A stretch of DNA of 64,000 nt from Prosthecobacter debontii (lineage in GTDB: Bacteria > Verrucomicrobiota > Verrucomicrobiia > Verrucomicrobiales > Akkermansiaceae), in NCBI GenBank assembly GCA_945870855.1, contig CAMBTP010000004.1:43986-107985 (forward strand). The letters run 5' to 3'. The translations under genes were made by a program, and so were the position numbers. Below are positions 14,495 through 23,566 of the stretch, piece after piece (within the stretch, counting starts at the first letter, position 1; each line of letters opens with the position of its first letter). The notes under the pieces are model-generated. The model saw only the letters and a program-made list of their open reading frames with translations, did no database searches and was not told where the DNA came from.

Positions 14495-15106
14495 TCAGAA
14501 TTTATTCAGGATTCGCCTCAGCTCAGGGTCAAGATCCACGCGTGATTTCGCCTGTTTGATTTCAGTCCGCGTAATCAGCCCACGCCGCAGACCTTGCCCG
14601 ACGGCTGCTTGCAGCATGTCCATGTCGGCGTCACCTGATGCGGCCGAGTCGAGGATCGCGCGCATCGCCGTGGTGATCGCGTAGCCGCGTTCCCGGATCA
14701 CCTCGTGCGGTGCCAGCCTGGACTTGTGCAGCACCAGCACGGATGGAGTCTCGCCGTTTCGGCGGAAGCCGGGTGGCACCGTCATGTGTAGTTTGGAGGG
14801 ATTGGCATCGGACAGATCGCAGAGCGAAAGCGCCGTGGTGTGCGAATACACGCCCTGCGGTTCGCCTTGACGATCCCTCGACCACAGCGACCAGAGCACC
14901 AGGTGGCCGTGCTCCGTTTGTGGATACTGGCGCAGCCGGTAGATCCCCCGATGCTCTCGGAGCCAGTTACCCTCCTTCACATGATAGCTGTGAGTGCTGC
15001 GGCCAAGCCCCGCCTCCAGCGCCTGTGCCATCGTGAAATACCCGTCCTGACTCTCCGCGATGGCGAAGAGATGGTCATGGTCGGATGGTGTAGCGAATGC
15101 ACGCAT
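14495..15106 (-). CDS. abiEi: AbiEi-family antitoxin/transcriptional regulator
   Basis: The product (203 residues from the ATG at 15106) opens with a winged-helix segment: LFAIAESQDGYFTMAQALEAGL, then VKEGNWLREHRGIYRL. It continues with HLVLWSLWS, YSHTTALSLCDLSD and LHMTVPPGFRR, the standard AbiEi series. Antitoxins of this type neutralise AbiEii nucleotidyltransferases without direct binding (type IV) and repress their own operon. I rejected upstream in-frame starts up to 15286 because the intervening sequence is not protein-like. A perfect inverted repeat overlaps the start codon. The toxin gene downstream is deleted, so this antitoxin is an orphan. Confidence 0.8.
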   Translation of the reverse strand: MRAFATPSDHDHLFAIAESQDGYFTMAQALEAGLGRSTHSYHVKEGNWLREHRGIYRLRQYPQTEHGHLVLWSLWSRDRQGEPQGVYSHTTALSLCDLSDANPSKLHMTVPPGFRRNGETPSVLVLHKSRLAPHEVIRERGYAITTAMRAILDSAASGDADMDMLQAAVGQGLRRGLITRTEIKQAKSRVDLDPELRRILNKF

Positions 15107-15125
15107 GTTCAGGATTACTGAACAT
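15105..15125. promoter_or_regulatory. inverted repeat over abiEi start, candidate operator
   Basis: ATGTTCAG and CTGAACAT form a perfect eight-base inverted repeat around a five-base centre, overlapping the abiEi start codon. AbiEi proteins are known to autorepress by binding inverted repeats near their promoter. A role as AbiEi operator is inferred. Confidence 0.5.
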
Positions 15126-15282
15126 ATATGCGCGAGAAGGAAGCCGCAATCCGAATTTTCAGACCCATTTCCGAGGCATCCCGCCAACCGAAAACCAAAC
15201 AAACCAACCCCCATTTTCAAGACCTTGCGGGTGTCTAGAAATTTGAAGCACGCGGTTGTCATCGGACAGCCGGGGAGGTAAC

Positions 15283-15711
15283 TCATCTGCCAGCGGCGCG
15301 ATCAGCAGCCTCCATCGCTGCATGGTCCAACACGCCTTGTAGGTAGCCGTGTTTTTCACTATTGCTAGATAGTTCAGCTACGGCGTCAAGGTGCAGCGCC
15401 ACAATAGATTGAGCATGATGCACGTCCGCTTCGGTGATTGTCTCAACGCCCAAGAGCCACGCGGGTGCGTTGAACACCTCCGGATTTATACTATGGAACG
15501 CGAAAAGGATGATTTCCTCGGGTGTCCTAACTGGCGTCTCATCTGGCAATTTCGATACTTCCCGGAGACCAAGACGGCGGAGCGAGTCGTTCAGCTTGTA
15601 GAACCCCCGGATGCCCTTAAGTGGCACGATCTTCCCCTTGTTGACGAAGTCATAGAAAGTGCTGCTGGCCAGCGGTGGGGAGAAAAAGCGCCCGATGACT
15701 TCCGCACGCAC
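15283..15711 (-). CDS. hypothetical protein with HTH-like N-terminus
   Basis: The 142-residue frame (GTG start at 15711 by default; the open frame extends a little further upstream) begins with VIGRFFSPPLASSTFYDFV, then NKGKIVPLKGIRGFYKL and NDSLRRLGL. This looks like a site-specific DNA-binding helix-turn-helix of the excisionase/AlpA type: helix, S-x-S/T-F turn, then a G-x-I-x-P-x-K beta wing. The C-terminal half is helical (FNAPAWLLGVETITEADVHHAQSI...). It sits between abiEi and the tRNA-Thr gene, at the presumed end of the island, where recombination or regulatory genes are common. No family name can be assigned. Confidence 0.5.
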   Translation of the reverse strand: MRAEVIGRFFSPPLASSTFYDFVNKGKIVPLKGIRGFYKLNDSLRRLGLREVSKLPDETPVRTPEEIILFAFHSINPEVFNAPAWLLGVETITEADVHHAQSIVALHLDAVAELSSNSEKHGYLQGVLDHAAMEAADRAAGR

Positions 15712-15965
15712 GCCAAATTCCGGGTGGTTGGAGGGTTCTTTTTTTCAGTCGATGTTCTCATACCTGTAGAATCTAGCAATCGGTCGCAGATGTCAGCGTC
15801 CAAATTGCGTTTCGACTCCCAAAAAATCTTGCCCAAAACGTTGCCCAAAATGCACCGTTATTTCGGAATTCGGCGGAATTCGACGGATGCTGGCGGAAAA
15901 GACCCGAAACCATTGGGGGGCTGCAATCCTTATGAAACATAAGGAAAATCCACCGTAAGAAGTGG

Positions 15966-16038
15966 AGCCGGCTAACGGACTCGAACCGTTGACCTACTGA
16001 TTACAAATCAGTTGCTCTACCAACTGAGCTAAGCCGGC
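15966..16038 (-). tRNA. tRNA-Thr (anticodon TGT)
   Basis: The minus strand folds into a canonical 73-nt cloverleaf: acceptor GCCGGCT/AGCCGGC, D arm GCTC...GAGC, anticodon stem ACTGA/TCAGT with loop TTTGTAA (anticodon TGT), and T arm AACGG-TTCGAGT-CCGTT. CCA is not encoded. Its 3' end points toward the accessory island, the common layout for tRNA-integrated elements. Confidence 0.95.
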
Positions 16039-16198
16039 CTTGCCTTGGGGAAAGCCGAGGACGGTGTATCCGGCTTGTGGGCGGAAGGCAAAGGAAAATC
16101 CGAGAGGATATTTCCAGGGCTCCTCCACTAGGGAAGATGCTCTTGCTCCTTCGGGCTGAGGTTTACTTGGATGCTCATGGTGCTGATGGCACGCACCG

Positions 16199-18193
16199 TC
16201 AGAAAGTGGCTCCGATGGCGAAGTGCCATGTGCCGTTTGGTTCGCCGGTGTCTTTGGAAAGGTTGTGGCCGTATTCGAGGCGCACTGGGCCGATGGGTAG
16301 ATCGAGCCGGAGGCCGAGGCCAGCTGCGACTTCGAGGCCGCCTTGGCGGAGGCCGGTGTAATTACCTGTAACCGCTCCCGCATCGACGAAGGCCACGGCA
16401 GTCAGCGGCCCGGTCACCGCGCGGCTGAGTTCCGTGTTCACACACCAACTGAAATCGCCACCATACGGATCGCCGCCGAAGCTGGGGCCCAATTCCCTTT
16501 CCGGGAAACTGCGAACACTGCGCGCGCCGCCGTTAAAGACGCGCAAGTCCACCGGCAGGCTCTGGATGTCTTCGGTGGGGAAAACCCAGTTTGCGAAGCC
16601 GCCGATGCCAAGCTGATATTTATCGCTGAGCGGAGAGTAGATACCACCGTCCACGCCGATCTTCGCATAGGTCTCAGCCTGCTTGCTAATAGCTGCGCCG
16701 AGCTGGACAGGGATGCCAAAGTGCCAGCCGGATTTTGGCAGGATCGCGTTATCGCGGTGATCCCAGGTGTGAGTGAACGCGACTCGGACATGGTTGTAGT
16801 CGGCTTCCCCGAGAAGGCTGGAGGGCAGCCCATCCTCCGTAACTGTAACGAACGAATAACCGAGCAGAAGCTCCATGTGGCGGTGCTTGGAGGCTTGCCA
16901 TTTCCATCCACTTTCAAATCCAGACTCATAGGAAGTGTAGCCTTCAAACGCTTTGACCAGGGAATAAAGGCGAAGCGCGTGCGCCGTATCCGTGCCACGC
17001 CACCAAGGATCGGTCAGTCGAATTTCACCCAGAGCGCCGCGGCCGCTGAATTCCATCCCGGCGGAAAAACCCTTTAGGCTGCCGTGGAAATTTCTGTCGA
17101 TGTATCCCGTGCGAAATATTGGCCCGTAGAACGATTCCGCTCCGGCTGCGAGGTCGATCTCCCTCGCCTTGGATTCTCGGAAACGAAGGGTCGCATCGAT
17201 GCGTTTACTAGAAACATCGTAGGTCTCTACCTGCACCGATTCGAACGCGCCAGTGGCAAGTAGGCGCTTTACCTTCGCGTTCATTGCCGCCTGATCATAC
17301 CACTCGCCTTCCAGCGGTTCCATGATGCGCTTCACTCGCTGCGGATGGGTGAGTTCTAAGCCTACCGCATGAACTGCAAGCAACCGCACGCGGGTGCCGA
17401 GATCGATGAAAAACGAGGGCCGGTAAGTTGATTTCCCGAGACTTCTTTCCATACGGATTCTCGCATCCGGATAGCCCCGGCTGATGAACGCCTCGTCCAT
17501 CGCGGCGCGCAGGCCATTAATCTTCTCCGTCGTTGCCCATTCACCGATGAAGGATTCCCACGTCGTCGCCGCGCGCTTCACGCCGCGCTCGTCCGGACTG
17601 GAAACGGTGGGTTTTACGATTTTGAAACGCTCGCCGCGATCCACCGTGATGGTGACATCGACCTTGCCGGATTTCTGGTCGGTCACGCGTTCGCTTAGGT
17701 TCGCATCGGCATTCCAATAGCCCTCCGAATGAAGCTGCTGCTCGATGTAGCCGAGGCCTATTTCCACATCCTCTTCACGGAAAGGAGGAGAGCCTGCGCC
17801 GAACTGCGTATCCTTCTGGGCCGGCAGCGCGAAAAGTTTTGCAAGCTGCTGCGTATTTACTTCACCCGTGATCGTAACCTTTCCAAGGGCGAGCCTCACG
17901 CCCTCATCGACGATCAACACGATGCGATTCGGTGCCTCGATTCTGGGCGTGACCTTTACATCGTTGTAGCCGTCGTCATAGAGGATTTCCCTGAGTAGGA
18001 AAGCGGCATCTGCGGCGCGCCATGAACTGGCAGGCTTGTCCCGGACATAGACGAGCCGGCCTCCCATAAGCTTAAGAACTTCGCGTTCACTCTTGCTCGT
18101 CATGCCTCGAATCTCGATGCGCGTTTGCGCCGACGCATATCCGGAAAAGCCGAGCGCGCTAACGAGAGCGATGATGGTTAGTGGAAATTTCAT
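16199..18193 (-). CDS. tamA: TamA-like outer membrane assembly protein (Omp85 family)
   Basis: A signal peptide (MKFPLTIIALVSALGFSGYA) is followed by several POTRA-like segments and a C-terminal 16-strand-type barrel ending in phenylalanine (WHFAIGATF). The conserved Omp85 end motif region reads NGGARSVRSFPERELGP. At 664 residues it has the normal size for TamA. The start at 18193 is set by an ATGA overlap with tamB (18190-18193); an in-frame ATG at 18211 is less likely. TamA and TamB form a translocation and assembly module that helps insert autotransporters and may help lipid transport to the outer membrane. tamB precedes it here, the reverse of the E. coli tamA-tamB order. Confidence 0.85.
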   Translation of the reverse strand: MKFPLTIIALVSALGFSGYASAQTRIEIRGMTSKSEREVLKLMGGRLVYVRDKPASSWRAADAAFLLREILYDDGYNDVKVTPRIEAPNRIVLIVDEGVRLALGKVTITGEVNTQQLAKLFALPAQKDTQFGAGSPPFREEDVEIGLGYIEQQLHSEGYWNADANLSERVTDQKSGKVDVTITVDRGERFKIVKPTVSSPDERGVKRAATTWESFIGEWATTEKINGLRAAMDEAFISRGYPDARIRMERSLGKSTYRPSFFIDLGTRVRLLAVHAVGLELTHPQRVKRIMEPLEGEWYDQAAMNAKVKRLLATGAFESVQVETYDVSSKRIDATLRFRESKAREIDLAAGAESFYGPIFRTGYIDRNFHGSLKGFSAGMEFSGRGALGEIRLTDPWWRGTDTAHALRLYSLVKAFEGYTSYESGFESGWKWQASKHRHMELLLGYSFVTVTEDGLPSSLLGEADYNHVRVAFTHTWDHRDNAILPKSGWHFGIPVQLGAAISKQAETYAKIGVDGGIYSPLSDKYQLGIGGFANWVFPTEDIQSLPVDLRVFNGGARSVRSFPERELGPSFGGDPYGGDFSWCVNTELSRAVTGPLTAVAFVDAGAVTGNYTGLRQGGLEVAAGLGLRLDLPIGPVRLEYGHNLSKDTGEPNGTWHFAIGATF

Positions 18194-21100
18194 CGGAACC
18201 TGATCCTCCATATCGCCATCACACGCTGATCGCCTTCCGCTCCGATACCGGCGGTAACAAATAATTTTTCGCTCAATTTCAAAGTGGCTGAGTTGTAGGA
18301 ATCGGAATCGTAGGGATCTGTCTCCGCGAGGCTGAAATCGACGTCATCGAACAGCCCGAGCAGCGGACGCAACTGCTTGCCGAGGGGAAACCTGCCATGC
18401 CGCATTTCCTCGACGAGGAGCTGCATCGCGCGGGACGATGCGGCCTGTGAGTCCTCCAAGCCGGCGGAGGTCGTGCCGGTGGCGAGCAGTGTCATGATTT
18501 CATTTTCTGGAAGCGGTGGCTCGGAGGTGAGCACGAGCTGGGGATCGGACAAGCGGCCATAGGCATACACCTGCACGCGATACGGACGCGGCTCCGCTGT
18601 GCCACGAATTTCCAGCATGGGATCGAAGCCGTTCTGCGGAGTGAAAGTTAGAAAACCCTCACGCACCTTCAGCGAACTGAATGGCAAACGCGCGACGACC
18701 TCTGCGATGCGCACTTTCCCCTCCGGTTTCGGATCGCCGAGTTTTCCGAAAACCCTCAAGCCTACATCCACGCGACCCCGCCCGAGGTTGCCACGGATCA
18801 GGATGGGATCGATCGTTTCCACCGCGATATCCACCGTCCAATCATCAAAGGGAGAAGGAAGGACAGTTCCGATGCTTGCCGGGGCATCGACCTTCGGCAG
18901 CGAGGCAGCGTCTGGCCCAAGGAAGGGTTTGCCGATAGGCAAGAGCTCGATGTCCTTGAAAAACACGCTGTCGATGAGGCCGACTTTACCGCTCAATCGA
19001 GAATCGGCCATGGTTCCTTTGAGCCTCAGATCGGCGTTCGCGCGGAGAATGAGGAACTCGTTGCGCAACACCGGCAAGCCCTCGCCTTTTAGGCTTAGGT
19101 CTAGGGCACCTAGTCCATCACCTGCCGCGTTCGTGAGTTCCAGCGTGCCGTTTATTTTGAGATCACCGCCCGAGAGATCTTCCACTGTGCCTTTGATCGC
19201 GACTTTTTTCATGTTCGCTTCCACATCAAAACCCACGCCGCTGAGTTCCGGGATCATATCTCCTTTCATACGCAGTTTCCCGCCGCTGAGATTCAATTTC
19301 CCATCGATCTTCGGCTCGCCAACCGTTCCCGCGACCACCACTTTCCCTCTCGTCACACCACCCAATTCCAGCGCTCCGGGGATGATTGATTGGAAACGCG
19401 AAAGCTCGATGCGCGGCAGGTCTAGCGTGCCCTTGATCTCCTCTGACATCAGAGAGTCGGGATTCTCCGCCCATTTCTTTGGCAGGAAAGCCATCTCCGC
19501 TTTGAAATTCGCCGGGGCGTAATCCAGAGCTACCGCATTGGCGGAAATTTCCGCGCGGCCGTCCCGCGCTCTGAGTTTAAGGGTAACATCGGTCTTTGGG
19601 ATTTCACTCCGGCCAAGCACTCTCACATCGCGAATCTCGAGAAAGGCATCCACCTCGGGTTCGGCGAGGCTGCCGGCGATACTGATTCCGATTTTACCGG
19701 TCGCTTTTTCGTCAATTTGCTCCAGACCCGGGATCCATGGCCGCAGCTTTGTGAGCGGTAAAGTTTCCGAGTCCAGCGTCAAGTCGAGAGGACGAGAGTC
19801 GCTTGCGAGGAATTCATCGAGCTTCGAGAAATCAGCGGGCATGGGCAGATATCCGCTTCCCTTCGCGAGTTCCTCTTCACCATCAAGCCAGACGAATTTC
19901 TCCAGCGACAGCAGCGTATCCGCGAGTTTCGCATCGAGCTTCACAGTCTGCCCCTCCGTCTCCACCACCAGCCCGCTGACATCTGCCATGCCCGGCCAGT
20001 CGTAGGTGATGCTCGACGCCTTTGCGGAAACGGGTGGCCGCGCTGTGCCTTCGGGAGTTGTTAGAATCCATGTGCCGTCAAGTTCCGTGATCTCGCCGCG
20101 CATCACCGCATCTGTTAGAATACCTGAGCCTTTCCATTTCATCGATACCACCCCGCTGCCCGGCGATACAATTCCCGCGCCGTCCAGCCACGGCGTGATC
20201 CGCGCGCTATCGAATTTCTCCAGCGTCTGCCGCGCCTCATAAGCCTGCGTTTCCAGCATGTATTTACCGAAAAATTCCAACCCATCCGCAGCGAGGCGAT
20301 TTACGCTCAACACGCCGTCCGCGAACGCGGCATCGAGCCGGATCGGGCTGGCGTCGGATTCCTTTGCGGTCAACTCGAGATCCACGGAAGCTCCGCCGAA
20401 ACCCTTCTCACCCAAATCCACCGACCATTTCCCGGCGATCTCACTGTCAGGAAATTTCCTGAAATCATTCGGCAATTTCAGCTTCGCATCCAAAGCGCGC
20501 AGTAGCCGCCCGGCCTGCTCGATCCTCAGATTCCCCGCGACACGCTCCAGCCCGATCTTCCCTTGCTCGATACCGCTCCGATCAAACTTCCCTACCCCAT
20601 CGATGCTGAAATCCGAACCCAGCAACTTACCCGCCACCTTCATAGAAAATTTCCCTTCCTCGACCGCCGCCCCCACCGAGGTCTCGGGTATGTCCCAGCC
20701 GTCGTAGGAAAATCCCTCCACGAAAGCTTCCGCCGTGCCTACCGCTTTCGTCCAATCCGGGAACACATTCCTCACCTCCACCGCCAGCGAGGACACCCGC
20801 CCTTTCAACGGCAAACCCACGCCGACCCGAGCCAGAGGATTTCCGAAATCCAGCACGCCTTCTGTTAGATCGACACGCACATCTCTGATCCCCTCGCCGA
20901 CATCTAACTTGAGGATCGCACCGAACGCACGGAACTCGCCGTTCGCGGAGATCGCGCCACTCTCCGGCAACAGCAATTCGAAATTCCGCACACCCACCTT
21001 CGGCAGTAGATCGAATTTACCCAGCACGAGTTTCCCCTGCTCCCAGACGATGCCCACCTTTTGGGAAAGCAAAGTTCTACCCGAGGCATCCGTGATCGTG

Positions 21101-21678
21101 CCGACAGCCAGCTCGATGAGATCCGTGCCGGGCTTGTGAGAAACCGAAGCACCGGTGAACTCGACCACGCGCTCACCGTCCTTTTTTGCGGAGACACTGA
21201 TGTCCGAAAGGTCGAGTGCGAGCGGTATAAATTTTTCCCGCGCCTCGCCTAAATTCTTAGCCAATTCCGCAAAATCCAAGGGCACCTTATCTTTTTTCTC
21301 CGACTCCAAAACCCTCAGATCCGCATGGATACCGGATCCGGAAATCCCGCGCACCTTGCCATCGATCAGCTCAAGGAAACGGTAATCCGTCACCAACTGC
21401 TTCACCACCACCCGCTCCAAGGCGCCCGCCGCCGAGGTGATTTCGAGATCAAATACCTCTACCCCACTCAAAAAGGTTCCGCCCAGGCGCATGTCGCCAC
21501 TCATCCCCGCCTTCGCCATGAAATGTGCCGCCACCTTCGGGCCCAACCACCGCATTCCCGGGCCATTCAACCAGGTCAAAAATACCGCCATCACCACGAA
21601 ACTATAGAGCGCAGCTCGCCCAAGCTGCTTCAGGCAACCTGCCCGCTTTTTCGGTTTCTCGCGCTCCTCCTGCGTCAC
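18190..21678 (-). CDS. tamB: TamB-like translocation and assembly module protein
   Basis: This 1162-residue protein begins with a basic segment and one membrane anchor (ALYSFVVMAVFLTWLNG). It continues as a very long beta-rich domain with repeated amphipathic strands, typical of the AsmA/TamB (DUF490) superfamily. The C-terminal 350 residues contain the family's end: RPYRVQVYAYGRLSDPQLVLTSEPPLPENEIMTLLATG. TamB spans the periplasm as a hydrophobic groove and pairs with TamA. The stop overlaps the tamA start, so the pair is a coupled operon with tamB first. Confidence 0.85.
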   Translation of the reverse strand: MTQEEREKPKKRAGCLKQLGRAALYSFVVMAVFLTWLNGPGMRWLGPKVAAHFMAKAGMSGDMRLGGTFLSGVEVFDLEITSAAGALERVVVKQLVTDYRFLELIDGKVRGISGSGIHADLRVLESEKKDKVPLDFAELAKNLGEAREKFIPLALDLSDISVSAKKDGERVVEFTGASVSHKPGTDLIELAVGTITDASGRTLLSQKVGIVWEQGKLVLGKFDLLPKVGVRNFELLLPESGAISANGEFRAFGAILKLDVGEGIRDVRVDLTEGVLDFGNPLARVGVGLPLKGRVSSLAVEVRNVFPDWTKAVGTAEAFVEGFSYDGWDIPETSVGAAVEEGKFSMKVAGKLLGSDFSIDGVGKFDRSGIEQGKIGLERVAGNLRIEQAGRLLRALDAKLKLPNDFRKFPDSEIAGKWSVDLGEKGFGGASVDLELTAKESDASPIRLDAAFADGVLSVNRLAADGLEFFGKYMLETQAYEARQTLEKFDSARITPWLDGAGIVSPGSGVVSMKWKGSGILTDAVMRGEITELDGTWILTTPEGTARPPVSAKASSITYDWPGMADVSGLVVETEGQTVKLDAKLADTLLSLEKFVWLDGEEELAKGSGYLPMPADFSKLDEFLASDSRPLDLTLDSETLPLTKLRPWIPGLEQIDEKATGKIGISIAGSLAEPEVDAFLEIRDVRVLGRSEIPKTDVTLKLRARDGRAEISANAVALDYAPANFKAEMAFLPKKWAENPDSLMSEEIKGTLDLPRIELSRFQSIIPGALELGGVTRGKVVVAGTVGEPKIDGKLNLSGGKLRMKGDMIPELSGVGFDVEANMKKVAIKGTVEDLSGGDLKINGTLELTNAAGDGLGALDLSLKGEGLPVLRNEFLILRANADLRLKGTMADSRLSGKVGLIDSVFFKDIELLPIGKPFLGPDAASLPKVDAPASIGTVLPSPFDDWTVDIAVETIDPILIRGNLGRGRVDVGLRVFGKLGDPKPEGKVRIAEVVARLPFSSLKVREGFLTFTPQNGFDPMLEIRGTAEPRPYRVQVYAYGRLSDPQLVLTSEPPLPENEIMTLLATGTTSAGLEDSQAASSRAMQLLVEEMRHGRFPLGKQLRPLLGLFDDVDFSLAETDPYDSDSYNSATLKLSEKLFVTAGIGAEGDQRVMAIWRIRFR

Positions 21679-21808
21679 GGCAGCGAGGCTAGTTCAATCG
21701 CCGCGAAACTCCAAGCGAAGTTGAATAGGCTCTCGCCATTACACACAACTCCCGATTCGGATTTCGTAAGTGCATATCACTGGATACCCTTTTCGCTAGA
21801 TCTGCTGG

Positions 21809-23347
21809 TCAGGTGTTCGGCGGGTAGAGCGAACCGTTGGGGAAGTTGCCACAGAGTGGCCGGTCCCCGTCGGTGAAGGCCGAGATCAGCAGATCGCCAC
21901 CCACGAAGGCACCGCGCCACGAGGCACCCCGACCACCGAAGACTTCCTCGCGATCCCCGCGGCTGCGAGGGACGTTGACACCAAATTTGAAGGACTGAAC
22001 GTCTGGCCGGATTCGCGCCGCGAAAGCAGGGTCATCAGTCGCAACGGAGGCCACCAAAGCGCCGTTCGAGACATTCATTGCCGACAGGAGCTCGGACTCG
22101 GTATCGACGATGACAATCGAGTCGATCGGCCCGAAAGGCTCGCTGTGATGGAAGGACCAACCCGTCGGAGGATTCAGCACGCAGGCCGGCGCGATGTAGG
22201 CCGACTGGTCTTGGCCGGCGATGAAGCGACCGACTCCTAAGCCGCCCCGGATCAAGGGGATGCCGCCGGCCACGATGGCTTCTTCGTATCGTGCCCGGAG
22301 ATCGGTGGCCTTGGACTGGGAGATGACCGGTCCGAAATCAAGATCTGGCAACGGGTCGCCCGGCGCGGCAACCGCGAAAGGATTTCCAAACTTCAAGGAG
22401 GCGATGACTTCCTGGTAAGTGGCGAGGAAGTCGGGCAAGAGGCGGCGTTGGACGACATAGCGCGGGTAGGCGGTGCAGCGCTGCTTTGCGTATTCGAAAC
22501 CTTTCTTGAGATGGCCCGCGAGCAGCGGCCACTGCGAGAAATCCCAGATGCCCCAAGTGTTGAGACCTTCCTGCTCGAGGATGTGCCGACGACGTAAGTC
22601 TGCCAAAGTGCTCGCGGCTTTGCGACCATTGGAGCGCCCGCCGACAAACGCCAGCGCGCCAAGCTGCGGAGACGAGATAAGCGCGTCGCTGAGGTCGCCC
22701 CCGATGCCGGAAAGCAATGTCACGGGTAAGCCCGCCCGCGCCATCAGTGCATGCGCCAGTGTCAAAGCATGGAAGCCGCCTTGCGATGGGGTCTTGGCGA
22801 TGACGGCGCTGCCCGCTAGTAACTGCGCAAGTTCGGCGTGGACCAGCACGCTCAGGGGGTAATTCCACGAAGCGATATTGGAAACGGGACCAGACAGTGG
22901 CGTCCGCCCCTCCATCTGCCGTTCGATTTCCTTGATATACCAATCCACCCCTTCGACGCAGCGATCCACGTCCGCGCAGGCGATGCGCCAGGGTTTACCG
23001 ATTTCCCACATCAGGAGAAGGGCGAGGGTGTCGCGGTGCTCGCGGAGGAGCACCAACGCCGCTTGGACGCGCCGCTGTCGCTCATCCAGTAGGACTTTAG
23101 ACCAAGCGACATGCTGCCGCGCCGAGCCCTCGACCGCCATGACCGCCGTTTGTTTATCGATCCGGGGCGGACCGGGAATTAACGAAGCATCAATCGCCAA
23201 TGCATGCGGCCGGGTTTCCCCGACGAACTTCCACTCCCCGCCGATCAGGTTGGCGATGCGGTCGGCTTCGAAGGCCTCAGGAGCGGCTTGGCGGGCGCGA
23301 CGATACACGTCGTCCCAGGTGGTACCTGGCTTGTGTTGTAGAGTCAT
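21809..23347 (-). CDS. aldehyde dehydrogenase family protein
   Basis: The 512-residue product carries the ALDH catalytic set: ASWNYPL with N162, AKTPS with K185 (NAD(P) binding), LEQEGLN with E258 and KQRCTAYPR with nucleophile C291. A SEPFGPI motif replaces the usual EEIFGPV. The usual ELGGK is here EQEGL, so the glycine-rich turn deviates. Substrate is unknown; no pathway gene lies next to it. It could oxidise an aldehyde with NAD(P)+, but the divergent glycine motif leaves specificity open. It is a single-gene unit. Confidence 0.8.
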   Translation of the reverse strand: MTLQHKPGTTWDDVYRRARQAAPEAFEADRIANLIGGEWKFVGETRPHALAIDASLIPGPPRIDKQTAVMAVEGSARQHVAWSKVLLDERQRRVQAALVLLREHRDTLALLLMWEIGKPWRIACADVDRCVEGVDWYIKEIERQMEGRTPLSGPVSNIASWNYPLSVLVHAELAQLLAGSAVIAKTPSQGGFHALTLAHALMARAGLPVTLLSGIGGDLSDALISSPQLGALAFVGGRSNGRKAASTLADLRRRHILEQEGLNTWGIWDFSQWPLLAGHLKKGFEYAKQRCTAYPRYVVQRRLLPDFLATYQEVIASLKFGNPFAVAAPGDPLPDLDFGPVISQSKATDLRARYEEAIVAGGIPLIRGGLGVGRFIAGQDQSAYIAPACVLNPPTGWSFHHSEPFGPIDSIVIVDTESELLSAMNVSNGALVASVATDDPAFAARIRPDVQSFKFGVNVPRSRGDREEVFGGRGASWRGAFVGGDLLISAFTDGDRPLCGNFPNGSLYPPNT

Positions 23348-23566
23348 GGGTTGTTTGTGGATTTGAGAAATTAGAGTGCTGTAATCATATTGCTAGGGAA
23401 TTGATTGATAGTTAGAAAATTACCTTTTCACCCAGCGCAGGGAATACACTGGGGTGCCGGTCTGGGAACGGGGGGAATTTTTCGGGCTGGCGTGTCCCAG
23501 AGTCTTGCGAGAAGAAAATCCTAGTGTTGTGATTCGCTGTTTCGCCAATAGACTGCCGCCCCACCC

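Noticed and set aside
15712..15965. Integrase gene next to tRNA-Thr
   Set aside because: No frame with tyrosine or serine recombinase motifs is present between the HTH-like gene and the tRNA.
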